The translations under genes were made by a program, and so were the position numbers. The notes beneath the pieces are model-generated. The model ran no database searches. It was not told where the DNA came from and saw only the letters and a program-made list of their open reading frames with translations. From assembly GCF_002887815.1 (NCBI RefSeq), contig NZ_PDHO01000009.1:1-64000 (forward strand): a DNA stretch of 64,000 nt, read 5' to 3'. Below, in pieces: positions 43,546 to 51,648 of this stretch. This DNA comes from Mycobacterium sp. ENV421 (lineage in GTDB: Bacteria > Actinomycetota > Actinomycetes > Mycobacteriales > Mycobacteriaceae). The first letter of the stretch is position 1. Every line of letters starts with the position of its first letter.

Positions 43546-45247
43546 CGTCGCAGACATCGAGCGGTGGGATCCAGAGGCCGTCCGGGAAGTTTTTCACGCA
43601 GCGTCCGCGCGCAGCGGAGCCTCCACCGACGCGGCACGGGCGTCCGAACAGCTCCCGGCATTTGAGTCCTGGGGTGGCGTTTCGGCGGACGCCGCCCGCG
43701 ACGCGATACACAAGACGCGGGTGGACCTCGACGCTCATGCCCGTGAAGCTCTCGCGGTAGCCCAGGCCGCGCAGAAGGCCGCACAAGACATCGAGAAGGT
43801 GAAGATCGAACTCCGCGAGCTCAAAGACGACGCGAGAAGCCAGGGGTTGGACATCGATCCAGCGACGAACTCGGTGGTGAAGGGTCCGGGATTCACCGGG
43901 ACGGCCGCGGATCTGGCGGCGACGATCGCCGACCTGCAGGCGCGGTTGAACGCAATACTGGTCGAAGCCAACGGCGTTGACGCCGAATTGGCCGCGGCGA
44001 TCAACATGGCGGACGGCAAGCTTCCGATACCCGACGCCCAACCCACTCCGCCGCCACCGCCGGAATCAACCCCGCCCGAGGACGTCAAAAAGTGGTGGGA
44101 TTCGCTGACACCCGAACAGCAGCAGGCCGAATTGCGTGACAACCCACCATATATGGGCAACCTCAACGGGATTCCCGTCGAGGCCCGTGACGTGGCGAAC
44201 CAAACCGCCATGCGCACCGACATCGAGAACATCGAGGAAGCCGCCAGCCGGCACGGTGTCTCGGCGCAGGATGTGGTCAACGACCCGTTCCGCTACGGCT
44301 GCACCCCGGACGACGTCACGCGCTACACCAATGCGGTCAAGGTGCAACAGGCACTCGAAGACGATCAGATCGCAACCGGCGCCAAGACATTCCTTCAGGT
44401 CTATCAGCCGACGAAGTTCGACGGTCAGGGTCGCGCGGCGATCGCGATCGGCAATCCGGACAAAGCCGCCAACACCACGGTGGTGGTGCCCGGTACCAGT
44501 CACAGCGTCACCGAAGGCTGGCTCAGCGCCAGCGATGCCAGCAACCTGTACAACGAAGCCGTCAAGGCCGACCCGAGCCGATCGGCGTCCGTCGTCGCCT
44601 GGATGGGCTATGACGCACCGAACAGCTTGACCGACCCGCAGGTCGCCCAAACGTCGCTGGCGCACCAGGGCGGCGCGATGCTCGCGGCAGACGTCAACGG
44701 CCTGAACGTCACTCACGGTCCGGGTCCGTCACACATGACCGTGATGGGGCACTCCTACGGCTCGACGACCGTGGCCGACGCGGCAGCGGGCTACGGGATG
44801 CACACCAATGACGTGATCCTCATCGGCTGCCCCGGAACCGATATGGCCAAGAGCGCCTCCGACTTCCACCTCGCGCCGGGTGGGCATGTCTTCGTCGGGT
44901 CGGCATCGACCGATCCGGTCACCCAGCTCGGCGGTCTTCCGCAGGTGCACATCCCTGGTACCGGCGTGAATCTCGCGCTCGGCGCGGATCCGGCGATGGA
45001 CGGTTTCGGCTCGACGCGTTTCAAAGCGGAAGTCCCCGGCTGGACGATCAACGACCACAGCCATTACTTCGAGCGTGGCACCGAGTCGCTGTTCAGCATG
45101 TCCGACATCGTCTCCGGCCACGGCGACGCCCTCGCTCTCGACGGTATGACCGCACAGCATCGCAGCGACAGCATCCTCACCGACATCGGCATGCTGCCGT
45201 CCGATCCCGAGCTGTATCGTGCCCCGACATCAGGCCACTACCACTAG
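43535..45247 (+). CDS. DUF1023 alpha/beta-hydrolase with WXG-like N-terminus, cassette 2
   Basis: The protein has 570 residues and is a clear paralogue of 34038-35699. The N-terminus repeats DIERWDPEAVREVFHAAS and the W-G-G turn FESWGGVSADAARDA. A Pro-rich hinge (PTPPPPPEST near residue 172) and KWWDSLTPEQQ precede the hydrolase: GNLNGIPVEARDVAN, VVVPGTSHS, WMGYDAP, GHSYGS with Ser407, GCPGTDM and a His in INDHSHYF. Compared with cassette 1 it has the more standard DUF1023 linker. There is no Sec signal. It is probably exported to the envelope or outside; the substrate is unknown. Confidence 0.87.
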   Translation: MTLSVADIERWDPEAVREVFHAASARSGASTDAARASEQLPAFESWGGVSADAARDAIHKTRVDLDAHAREALAVAQAAQKAAQDIEKVKIELRELKDDARSQGLDIDPATNSVVKGPGFTGTAADLAATIADLQARLNAILVEANGVDAELAAAINMADGKLPIPDAQPTPPPPPESTPPEDVKKWWDSLTPEQQQAELRDNPPYMGNLNGIPVEARDVANQTAMRTDIENIEEAASRHGVSAQDVVNDPFRYGCTPDDVTRYTNAVKVQQALEDDQIATGAKTFLQVYQPTKFDGQGRAAIAIGNPDKAANTTVVVPGTSHSVTEGWLSASDASNLYNEAVKADPSRSASVVAWMGYDAPNSLTDPQVAQTSLAHQGGAMLAADVNGLNVTHGPGPSHMTVMGHSYGSTTVADAAAGYGMHTNDVILIGCPGTDMAKSASDFHLAPGGHVFVGSASTDPVTQLGGLPQVHIPGTGVNLALGADPAMDGFGSTRFKAEVPGWTINDHSHYFERGTESLFSMSDIVSGHGDALALDGMTAQHRSDSILTDIGMLPSDPELYRAPTSGHYH

Positions 45248-45258
45248 GACGGAGCCGA

Positions 45259-45774
45259 GTGATCCTGCCGCGCAAGAGAATCCCGCTCGCGGTGACCGTG
45301 ATGGTTGCCGCCGCACTATCAGGATGTGGAATCATGCAATCCGATGCTGACCGAGTCTCCAACCCGCTGACCCCCGAGCAGTCCAAGGCGCAGGTCATGG
45401 ATGCCGCGCACGACATCGTCACGACGCTGAACATCAATGTCGTGGAAGCGGCATTCTGGCACGCATCGTGTAACGACCAGGGTGATCCGCCTTTTCGCGG
45501 GCAGATGCGCATCGCGTATCCACCCGCGGCGTCGTTCGCCGCGTCCGACACCGAAATCGCCCAGATGGTCCAGCAACTCCGCAACACCGGCTGGGCATCC
45601 GATCCCGGATTCCACACGCACGGAACGGCGTTGAGCAAGGGCAACGTCGTGGCTGTCTTCGGGCCGCAGAACGTCAGCAACCCGAACCGCGACATCGAAC
45701 TGTTCGGCGAATGCCGTGATACCACCACGACCAAGGACACCAAGGGCCGGGTGGAGCGCGTCACGCTGCCCTGA
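45259..45774 (+). CDS. Lipoprotein of cassette 2
   Basis: The protein has 171 residues from GTG 45259, with ggacggag upstream. The signal peptide ends in the lipobox LSGC with lipid Cys23. The mature domain has a helix (EQSKAQVMDAAHDIVTTL), a first Cys in HASCNDQG, QLRNTGWASDPGFHTHGTAL and a second Cys in FGECRDTT. The Cys-Trp-Cys arrangement mirrors cassette 1, though the sequences have diverged strongly. It lies 11 bases after the hydrolase. A membrane-anchored partner or protector of the hydrolase is inferred. Confidence 0.82.
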   Translation: MILPRKRIPLAVTVMVAAALSGCGIMQSDADRVSNPLTPEQSKAQVMDAAHDIVTTLNINVVEAAFWHASCNDQGDPPFRGQMRIAYPPAASFAASDTEIAQMVQQLRNTGWASDPGFHTHGTALSKGNVVAVFGPQNVSNPNRDIELFGECRDTTTTKDTKGRVERVTLP

Positions 45775-45877
45775 GTGCTCAGATGTGCTGCGGTGCAGCA
45801 CCGAGTATCCGTGCCGAGTAGCCACTTACGGCACGCGAATCGCGTGCAGGCGTATGGAGAGTGACCCTTCGGGGGCG

Positions 45878-46255
45878 CTAGCGCGGTGATATCCACGGGT
45901 AGACGACGTCGGTGTACTCGTCGCGAGAAATGAGGAGGGTTTCCGCCGGGCTCGTGATGTCGACGTAAAAGTGCCCGGCGGCGCCCAGCGCCGCCAAATT
46001 GTCGGCGATTTCAGCCGCTTTGGCGGTATCGAATTGCCACACAACGTGGGTCGGCTGCAGCTCTATAGCAGCCGTGCCGGGTTCAATGACAAACTCCTGC
46101 CTAATGCCGTCGTGCAGAAGCAGTGACGAACTGCTGGCCCGCGCCTCGTCGATAGCCGATTTCATGAGATCAACACCGCTGCCATCGAGGGTCAACAGCA
46201 CCGCGTCATCTCCCAGATAGAACCCTGGAACGAAGTTAACGCGAACGATAGGCAC
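45878..46255 (-). CDS. Conserved hypothetical protein
   Basis: The 125-residue soluble protein starts at GTG 46255. It has no signal, Cys-rich motif or catalytic signature. It is an alternating alpha/beta protein (VLLTLDGSGVDLMKSAIDEA, TAAIELQPTHVVWQFD, AAEIADNLAALGAAGHFYVD). It follows the phosphotransferase gene by 11 bases on the same strand, so it may be cotranscribed. I cannot assign a function. Confidence 0.65.
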   Translation of the reverse strand: MPIVRVNFVPGFYLGDDAVLLTLDGSGVDLMKSAIDEARASSSSLLLHDGIRQEFVIEPGTAAIELQPTHVVWQFDTAKAAEIADNLAALGAAGHFYVDITSPAETLLISRDEYTDVVYPWISPR

Positions 46256-46266
46256 GGTTCACTACG

Positions 46267-47343
46267 TTACGAGGTGATCTCCGCGATCGCCGACGGAGTG
46301 TCCAGATCGCCATAGGCATTGGCGTAGCGCTGCGCCAGGGCGACGGCGACTTCGAGGCGCTGCCACAGCCCGCCGCCGCTGCTGGCGGTCGCCAGCCACA
46401 GCGCCAGTCCATGCGCGACCGACGCGCGGTAGCGCAGCCACACCTCCTCCGACGATGGCAGCTCCTCGGCGGGCAGGCCGAGCGCATCGCGGTACTCCTC
46501 CAGCAGCGCCCGCTCGTGCTCGCGACGGTCCTCGACGGTCAGTGCGCCCTGCAGGAAGTACCCGACATCCAGTGACCAGTTGCCGCGTCGAGCGACCTGC
46601 CAGTCCAGGAAACCGACCTCATCGTCCGGCGTGACGTAGGTGTTGCCGATGTGCGGATCGCCATGCAGCAGGGTCTGCGGTGAGGTGGTCAACGTCCGGA
46701 TGTACGGCTTCCACACTTCCTCGACCAGCTGGTCGATCGACAGCGACAGCACCTCAATGGGGGTGCTGTCGTCGAGCTGTTCCAAAGCGCTCGGCAACGG
46801 CGCGTACTGCAGGCCGTCGAACGGCTCGAAGGGTTCCAGCCAGCCCAATGCCGGCTCTTGCAGCACGCGATCGCCCCAGAACCGTCCGTGCAGTCGCCCG
46901 AGCCCGCGCATGCCGGAACGTGCCTGCTCGATTGTCAGCGGGCGCAGGGAATCCCGCGGATCCGCACCCCGCGCGGCGAGGTCTTCCATGACGAGGCAGA
47001 AGTCGTAAGCCTCCTCGTCGATGAGCGCCGCGTAGACGATGGGATGCTCCAGCGGGAGTGCGACGCCCGAGCTGAACAGCCGCGGCTCGTGGAACATGCC
47101 GCTGGTCATCCGGATCAGCTCTTTGTGGTCGGGGTCGGCGGCCTTGACGAAGACGGTTGCCGGGCCGGTGCCCGCGGAGTAGGACAATCGCAGGCGCGCA
47201 CGACGATTGGTTCCGTCGTCGCGGAGGTCGATCGCGACGTCGCTGACTGTGGCGCCGGGGTAGTGGGCGGCCAGGGCGTCCGTCATCCAACCCGGCGACA
47301 CCTCGGCGAAATCGGCGGGCACTGACAATGCGGGTGAGCTCAT
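46267..47343 (-). CDS. Aminoglycoside-phosphotransferase (APH)-family protein (Rv3168-like)
   Basis: The protein has 358 residues from ATG 47343. Kinase-like signatures: RLRLSYSAGTGPATVFVKAA (ATP-binding Lys), catalytic LLHGDPHIGNTYV (HGD-x4-N) and metal-binding VGFLDWQVARRG. Many mycobacterial members of this family are not resistance enzymes and probably phosphorylate metabolites. Together with the divergent TetR gene and the palindrome between them, this resembles the Rv3167c-Rv3168 pair remembered from M. tuberculosis. The 53 upstream in-frame codons run through the operator and are excluded. Confidence 0.82.
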   Translation of the reverse strand: MSSPALSVPADFAEVSPGWMTDALAAHYPGATVSDVAIDLRDDGTNRRARLRLSYSAGTGPATVFVKAADPDHKELIRMTSGMFHEPRLFSSGVALPLEHPIVYAALIDEEAYDFCLVMEDLAARGADPRDSLRPLTIEQARSGMRGLGRLHGRFWGDRVLQEPALGWLEPFEPFDGLQYAPLPSALEQLDDSTPIEVLSLSIDQLVEEVWKPYIRTLTTSPQTLLHGDPHIGNTYVTPDDEVGFLDWQVARRGNWSLDVGYFLQGALTVEDRREHERALLEEYRDALGLPAEELPSSEEVWLRYRASVAHGLALWLATASSGGGLWQRLEVAVALAQRYANAYGDLDTPSAIAEITS

Positions 47344-47377
47344 GTCGGCGGGCACTCCTCGGGTGCGACTCGTCTGA

Positions 47378-47408
47378 ACTATTACGACACGAAGTGTGTC
47401 GTAATAGT
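47378..47408. promoter_or_regulatory. Perfect 13-bp-arm palindrome, TetR operator candidate
   Basis: actattacgacac (47378-47390) and its exact complement (47396-47408) flank gaagt. The element is A/T-rich against its surroundings and lies midway between the divergent phosphotransferase (start 47343) and tetR (start 47469) genes, so it can block both promoters. Its length and symmetry fit binding of two TetR dimers. Confidence 0.8.
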
Positions 47409-47468
47409 CGGAAAGGTACCGCACCGTCGCGGACGGCCGTCGGGAATCGGCGAAGTTAAGCTCGCGAC

Positions 47469-48062
47469 ATGTCCCAACCGCCCGGCCGGCCCCGAGACGC
47501 ATCGCTGCACGCGGCGATCCTCGATGCCGCGCGCGAGGTGCTGATGGAATCCAGCTATGCCGAGCTGTCGATGGACGGCGTGGCCGCGCGGGCGCAGGTC
47601 GGCAAGAAGACGCTCTACCGGCGGTGGACGTCGAAGGCTCCGCTGGTCGCCGAGGCGGTGCTGGACGCCTATGGCCGAGGCGGTTCGTTCGACGTGCCCG
47701 ATACCGGCGATCTCGGAGCGGACCTCCAGCGCTGGCTGATCGAGCACGGTGAGTTCATCGCCGAACCCGCCAACGCCAAGCTCATCCGTGCGCTCGTCGC
47801 TGCGGCGGCCGCGAATTCCGGTGATACCGAAGCGCTTTACGAACAACTCAGCGTGCCGCAGCGCAACGGACTCGTGGACAGGGTCCGCCGCGCGGTGGAC
47901 AGCGGTGCCGTGCGCCCCGACGTCGAGCCCGACGCCATCGCCAACGCGCTGATGGGCACCCTGCTCCTGCAGGTCATGAGCAGCCCGGTGGGCGGCGAGG
48001 AAGCGGCGGGCCGGTACGGGGCTCTGGTGGATGCCCTGTTGAGCGGCGTCAGCTCGGCTTAG
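47469..48062 (+). CDS. TetR-family repressor (Rv3167c-like)
   Basis: The protein has 197 residues. The helix-turn-helix domain is at residues about 14-60 (AAILDAAREVLMESSYAELS, VAARAQVGKKTLYRRW), with the C-terminal TetR_C-type domain seen in AcrR-like regulators (RLIRALVAAAAANSG-like helices). It most probably represses itself and the divergent phosphotransferase operon through the palindrome at 47378-47408. The following LysR gene starts 10 bases after its stop, which may extend the transcript. Confidence 0.87.
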   Translation: MSQPPGRPRDASLHAAILDAAREVLMESSYAELSMDGVAARAQVGKKTLYRRWTSKAPLVAEAVLDAYGRGGSFDVPDTGDLGADLQRWLIEHGEFIAEPANAKLIRALVAAAAANSGDTEALYEQLSVPQRNGLVDRVRRAVDSGAVRPDVEPDAIANALMGTLLLQVMSSPVGGEEAAGRYGALVDALLSGVSSA

Positions 48063-48072
48063 GGTCGTTCAC

Positions 48073-48942
48073 GTGCATCTCGAGGAATTGCAGTGGTTCG
48101 TGGTGCTGGCCGAAACCGAACACGTCACCGAGGCCGCGGCCGAACTGGGGGTCAGTCAACCCACGCTGTCGCGCGCCCTGAGCAGACTCGAGCAGAACGC
48201 GGGTGTCCCGCTGTTCGATCGAGTCGGGCGCCGACTCCACCTCAACGAATACGGCCGGATCATGCTCGAGCACGCCCGCCGCAGTCTCGCCGAAGTGCAG
48301 GCGGCTCTGGATCGCATTGCGGCCCTGCGGGATCCCGACACCGGTCGCGTACGGCTGGCTTTCCTGCATTCACTGGCCAATTGGTATGTGCCCGAACAGC
48401 TTCGGCAGTTCCGGGAAACCGCGCCGAAGATCCAATTCGACCTGTTTCAGGGCGCCGCGCATGAGATCGCCCGCAGTATCCTCGACGGCGGGTCTGACAT
48501 CGCCATCACCTCACCACGGCCCGACCCGGCCGACTTCTCCTGGCGCCGCCTCTACGTCGAGCGACTGTGCTTGGCAGTCCCCGTGGAGCACCGGCTCGCG
48601 GGGCGCAGCCGGGTCAGCCTGTCGGTGGCGGCCGATGAACCGTTCGTCGCGCTCGAGAAGCCATTCGGGTTGCGGCAGTTGACCGACGAGTTGTGGGTCG
48701 AGGCCGGCATCGACCCACAAATCGTGTTCGAGGCCTCCGAGATCCCGACGATGGAAGGTCTGGTCGCGGCGGGGTTCGGCGTGGCGGTGGTGCCGGTACC
48801 CCGGGACGGCGCCGATGCGAGGGTGGTTCATGTGCCCCTGTCGAACAGCCGGGCCAAACGTGAGGTCGGCTTGGCCTGGGCGCGCCACCGTCCGCTGGCG
48901 CCACCCAGCCAGCGTTTTGTGGATTTCCTCGCCGACGGCTGA
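48073..48942 (+). CDS. LysR-family transcriptional regulator
   Basis: The protein has 289 residues from GTG 48073. The winged helix-turn-helix is typical: LEELQWFVVLAETEHVTEAAAELGVSQPTLSRALSRLE (in parts, residues 3-40), followed by LFDRVGRRLHL and the linker helix. The effector domain runs from RVRLAFLHSLANWYVP to the C-terminus. It lies directly upstream of the MFS gene on the same strand, across repeats at 48981-49009. Control of the transporter in response to its substrate is inferred. Confidence 0.88.
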   Translation: MHLEELQWFVVLAETEHVTEAAAELGVSQPTLSRALSRLEQNAGVPLFDRVGRRLHLNEYGRIMLEHARRSLAEVQAALDRIAALRDPDTGRVRLAFLHSLANWYVPEQLRQFRETAPKIQFDLFQGAAHEIARSILDGGSDIAITSPRPDPADFSWRRLYVERLCLAVPVEHRLAGRSRVSLSVAADEPFVALEKPFGLRQLTDELWVEAGIDPQIVFEASEIPTMEGLVAAGFGVAVVPVPRDGADARVVHVPLSNSRAKREVGLAWARHRPLAPPSQRFVDFLADG

Positions 48943-48980
48943 GCCCACGGGGGCCGCCCACCTGGCGTCATGCTCTCGGT

Positions 48981-49009
48981 GCATGGTTAAGCATTGGTCT
49001 ATGCATTGG
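48981..49009 (+). promoter_or_regulatory. Repeated GCATTGG boxes upstream of the MFS gene (LysR site candidate)
   Basis: Three near-identical boxes, gcatggt (48981), gcattgg (48991) and gcattgg (49003), are spaced 10 and 12 bases apart. The last two include the partial dyad gcat-N6-atgc (48991-49004). This is the size and position expected for a LysR recognition and activation region before the MFS start at 49034. Confidence 0.5.
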
Positions 49010-49033
49010 ACACATCATTAGCGTGTTCCTACC

Positions 49034-50263
49034 GTGCACTCAGTGACCATTGACCAATCCCAGGAACGCGCCTGGACTGGGCACACCCGAGGATCGACCG
49101 CCTACACGCGACTACTGGCGGCGCTGTTCAGCGCGGGCGTGGCCACGTTCGCGCAGCTGTACTCGCCGCAGGCCGTCCTGCCCCTGATCTCCGCGGACCT
49201 GGGCGTCGGTGCTGCCCATGCCGCACTGATCATTTCGGCGTCCACCGTCGGTTTGGCGATCGGCGTGATCCCCTGGTCGGCGCTGGCCGACCGGATCGGC
49301 AGGGTCAGGGCCATCACGGTCTCGGTCTCCGGCGCCACCCTGGTGGGGATGCTGGTGCCGTTTGCGCCCACGTTCGGGCTGCTGATGGCCGGCCGGTTCA
49401 TCGAGGGACTGCTGGTCGGTGGGGTGCCGGCCATCGCGGTGGCCTACCTGACCGAGGAAGTCGACCGTGCGCACGCCGCTCGGGCGGCCGGCACCTTTGT
49501 GGCCGGAACGACGATCGGCGGTCTGCTCGGACGACTGGTGTCCAGCCCGGTGGCTGAGTTCGCCGGATGGCGCATCGGGGTCTTCACCGTCGCGGTGATC
49601 TGCGGGATGGCGGCGATGGGCTTCGTCAAACTGGCTCCCGAACCGCAGGGTTTCACCCCGGCGTCGCACCGCGGCGCCAACCCTGACGGCAGTCTCGCGC
49701 ATCGGCTTGCCGTCAACCTGCGCACGCCGCGTCAGCTCGTCCTGTTCGCGCAGGGCTTTCTGTTGATGGGCGGTTTTGTGGCGCTCTACAACTTCCTCGG
49801 CTACCGCCTGACTGCCGCGCCGTTCGGACTGCCCGCGTCGGTGGTGAGTCTGGTGTTCCTGGCGTACCTGGCCGGAACGTGGGCGTCGTCGCGCGCCGGG
49901 GCCGAGGCGGCCCGCTTCGGACGCAGGCGGGTGTTGCTCGTCTCGGTCGTCATCATGATGGTGGGAGTCGCGATCACGTTGAGCGCCAACGTGATCGCGA
50001 TCCTGATCGGGTTGGTGGTGGCGACGGCCGGGTTCTTCGGCGCGCATTCCACCGCCGCCGGATGGACCGGGCAGGCCGCACCCGCCGGGAAAGCCCAGGC
50101 GTCGTCGCTGTACAACCTCTTCTACTACGGCGGCTCCAGCGCGATCGGCTGGCTGGGCGGTGTCGCGTTCGATGAGCACGGGTGGACGGCGGTCGCCGTC
50201 ACCATCCTGGTGCTGACCGGCGTCGCCGGATCGCTTGCGGCCCTGGCACTGCGGGAAGGCTAG
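49034..50263 (+). CDS. MFS transporter, YnfM-like 12-TM permease
   Basis: The protein has 409 residues from GTG 49034. Twelve hydrophobic helices are visible, with the MFS motif A loop between TM2 and TM3 (WSALADRIGRVRAI) and the matching half-motif in the second half (AEAARFGRRRVLLV). The QLYSPQAVLPLI start and AGRFIEGLLVGGVPAIA helix are typical of the YnfM/inner-membrane permease group, often paired with LysR regulators. The substrate is unknown; drug or metabolite efflux is plausible. Confidence 0.87.
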   Translation: MHSVTIDQSQERAWTGHTRGSTAYTRLLAALFSAGVATFAQLYSPQAVLPLISADLGVGAAHAALIISASTVGLAIGVIPWSALADRIGRVRAITVSVSGATLVGMLVPFAPTFGLLMAGRFIEGLLVGGVPAIAVAYLTEEVDRAHAARAAGTFVAGTTIGGLLGRLVSSPVAEFAGWRIGVFTVAVICGMAAMGFVKLAPEPQGFTPASHRGANPDGSLAHRLAVNLRTPRQLVLFAQGFLLMGGFVALYNFLGYRLTAAPFGLPASVVSLVFLAYLAGTWASSRAGAEAARFGRRRVLLVSVVIMMVGVAITLSANVIAILIGLVVATAGFFGAHSTAAGWTGQAAPAGKAQASSLYNLFYYGGSSAIGWLGGVAFDEHGWTAVAVTILVLTGVAGSLAALALREG

Positions 50264-50334
50264 GGGGTCATCCGAGACGTTGGATCCGGCGAAGATGGCC
50301 ACTCAAGTAGCGCTGTAATGCGAAGGTAGAGCCG

Positions 50335-50712
50335 ATGCGTCGAGGAATGTTCGGTGTGCCGCTGCTGGCCACAACGGTGCTGATGGGCCTGATCGGTGCG
50401 CCCACGGCGGCGGCCGGCGACAATGACTGCGCGCTGCTGCTGCCCGCGGCGGACCAACTGGAAGCGGCGTTCAACGAGATCACACCGACAGGGACACCGC
50501 CGTGGGTCGCCGCTCAGGTTCGGGCGCCGCTGAGCCCGCTGCACAATCTGAGCAGTCCGCCCGGGATCGATCTGCGGATCCGGTCCAACATGGTGGCGTC
50601 GCAGATCGACAACGGCGACCCGTACCGCCCGGCGACACCGGAGCGACTCGCCGGCGATCTCGCCAAGGCCAGGGACTTGCTCGTCGCAGTCCGTGACTGG
50701 TGTGCGCCCTGA
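50335..50712 (+). CDS. Small secreted protein of unknown function
   Basis: The protein has 125 residues. The signal peptide is RRGMFGVPLLATTVLMGLIG, with cleavage near GAPTAAA-GDN (residue 27). The mature part of about 98 residues is helical with two Cys (NDCALLLP near its start, DWCAP at the end), which would close the domain by a disulfide. There is no catalytic motif. It lies about 90 bases before the nitroreductase gene on the same strand. Confidence 0.68.
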   Translation: MRRGMFGVPLLATTVLMGLIGAPTAAAGDNDCALLLPAADQLEAAFNEITPTGTPPWVAAQVRAPLSPLHNLSSPPGIDLRIRSNMVASQIDNGDPYRPATPERLAGDLAKARDLLVAVRDWCAP

Positions 50713-50802
50713 CGTCGCCTGCGCGACGAGCACTCTTGTCCTTGTTGCGAGCCGACCCGAGGATAATCGGGAACGACGCGATGGACGGAGGTGACACGGC
50801 AG

Positions 50803-51645
50803 GTGAGTTCCTTGCCCGACGCGGCGACGCTGGAGACAGTGCTCGACGTCGCTGCCCGCGCCCCGTCCCTGCGCAACCTGCAGCCGTGGCGCTGGCAGGT
50901 CGACGGCGAGGCCGTGCACCTGTATGCGGACTGGGGTCGGCGGGCCGGTGACGCCCCGGCGGACCGGCGCGACGTCCTCCTCGGCTGCGGGGCGGTTCTC
51001 GATCACTGCGTCGTCGCGATGGCGGCCGCGGGCTGGCACCCGAGTGTCCGGCGGTTCCCCGACCGTGCAGACAATAGCCATCTGGCGATCCTGGAAGTGG
51101 TCGAGCAGCCGCCTCAGGGTGGGTGGCGCGAGCTGGCCTCGGCGATACCGCGGCGCCGCGCCGACCGCCGTCCATACGGCTCTCGTCCGATAGCGCCCGG
51201 CACGCTCGAGTTGCTGTACATCCGGGCCAGGCGGCTGGATGTGGATGTGCGGGTTGTCCCGACGTCGCGGTGGACTCGACTGGACGACGGCGCCGTCGAG
51301 CTTCGCTACCCAACGGGCGCCGGCGAGCGGTCCGAGGAATCACCCGATGGCGCAGTGCTGCTGGTTCTGGGCACTCGCAGCGATGGTGACGACATGCGGT
51401 TGCGAGCCGGGGAAGCGCTCAGCCTCGTGACGCTGACGGCCACCGCGATGGGTTTCGCGAGCTGCCCGCTGACCGAGCCGTTGAACGACACCAAAAGCCG
51501 ACTTGCGCTGGCATGCGAGGTGTTCGACGGAGCAACGTATCCGCAAGCCCTGATCCGTGTCGGACACCCGTTGGACGATGCCGAGCCGCTGCCCCCGACC
51601 GACCGTCGAGCGGCCCGCGATATCACCGTGTGGACCAATCGATAG
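50803..51645 (+). CDS. Acg-family nitroreductase-like protein
   Basis: The protein has 280 residues from GTG 50803, with an ideal ggaggtga 8 bases upstream (50787-50794). An alternative GTG at 50791 overlaps that site. Nitroreductase-fold features: ARAPSLRNLQPWRWQV (FMN region), RRADRRPYGSRPI, and the late GFASCPLTEPLN and PQALIRVGHP segments. The Acg group (Rv2032, Rv3131) binds and may sequester FMN rather than reduce nitro compounds. Members are often DosR-regulated, but I find no DosR box upstream here. It is shorter than the roughly 330 residues of Acg itself. Confidence 0.82.
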   Translation: MSSLPDAATLETVLDVAARAPSLRNLQPWRWQVDGEAVHLYADWGRRAGDAPADRRDVLLGCGAVLDHCVVAMAAAGWHPSVRRFPDRADNSHLAILEVVEQPPQGGWRELASAIPRRRADRRPYGSRPIAPGTLELLYIRARRLDVDVRVVPTSRWTRLDDGAVELRYPTGAGERSEESPDGAVLLVLGTRSDGDDMRLRAGEALSLVTLTATAMGFASCPLTEPLNDTKSRLALACEVFDGATYPQALIRVGHPLDDAEPLPPTDRRAARDITVWTNR

Positions 51646-51648
51646 CCC

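Noticed and set aside
50713..50802. DosR box upstream of the Acg-like nitroreductase
   Set aside because: No sequence close to the GGGACTTNNGNCCCT consensus is present in the gap.
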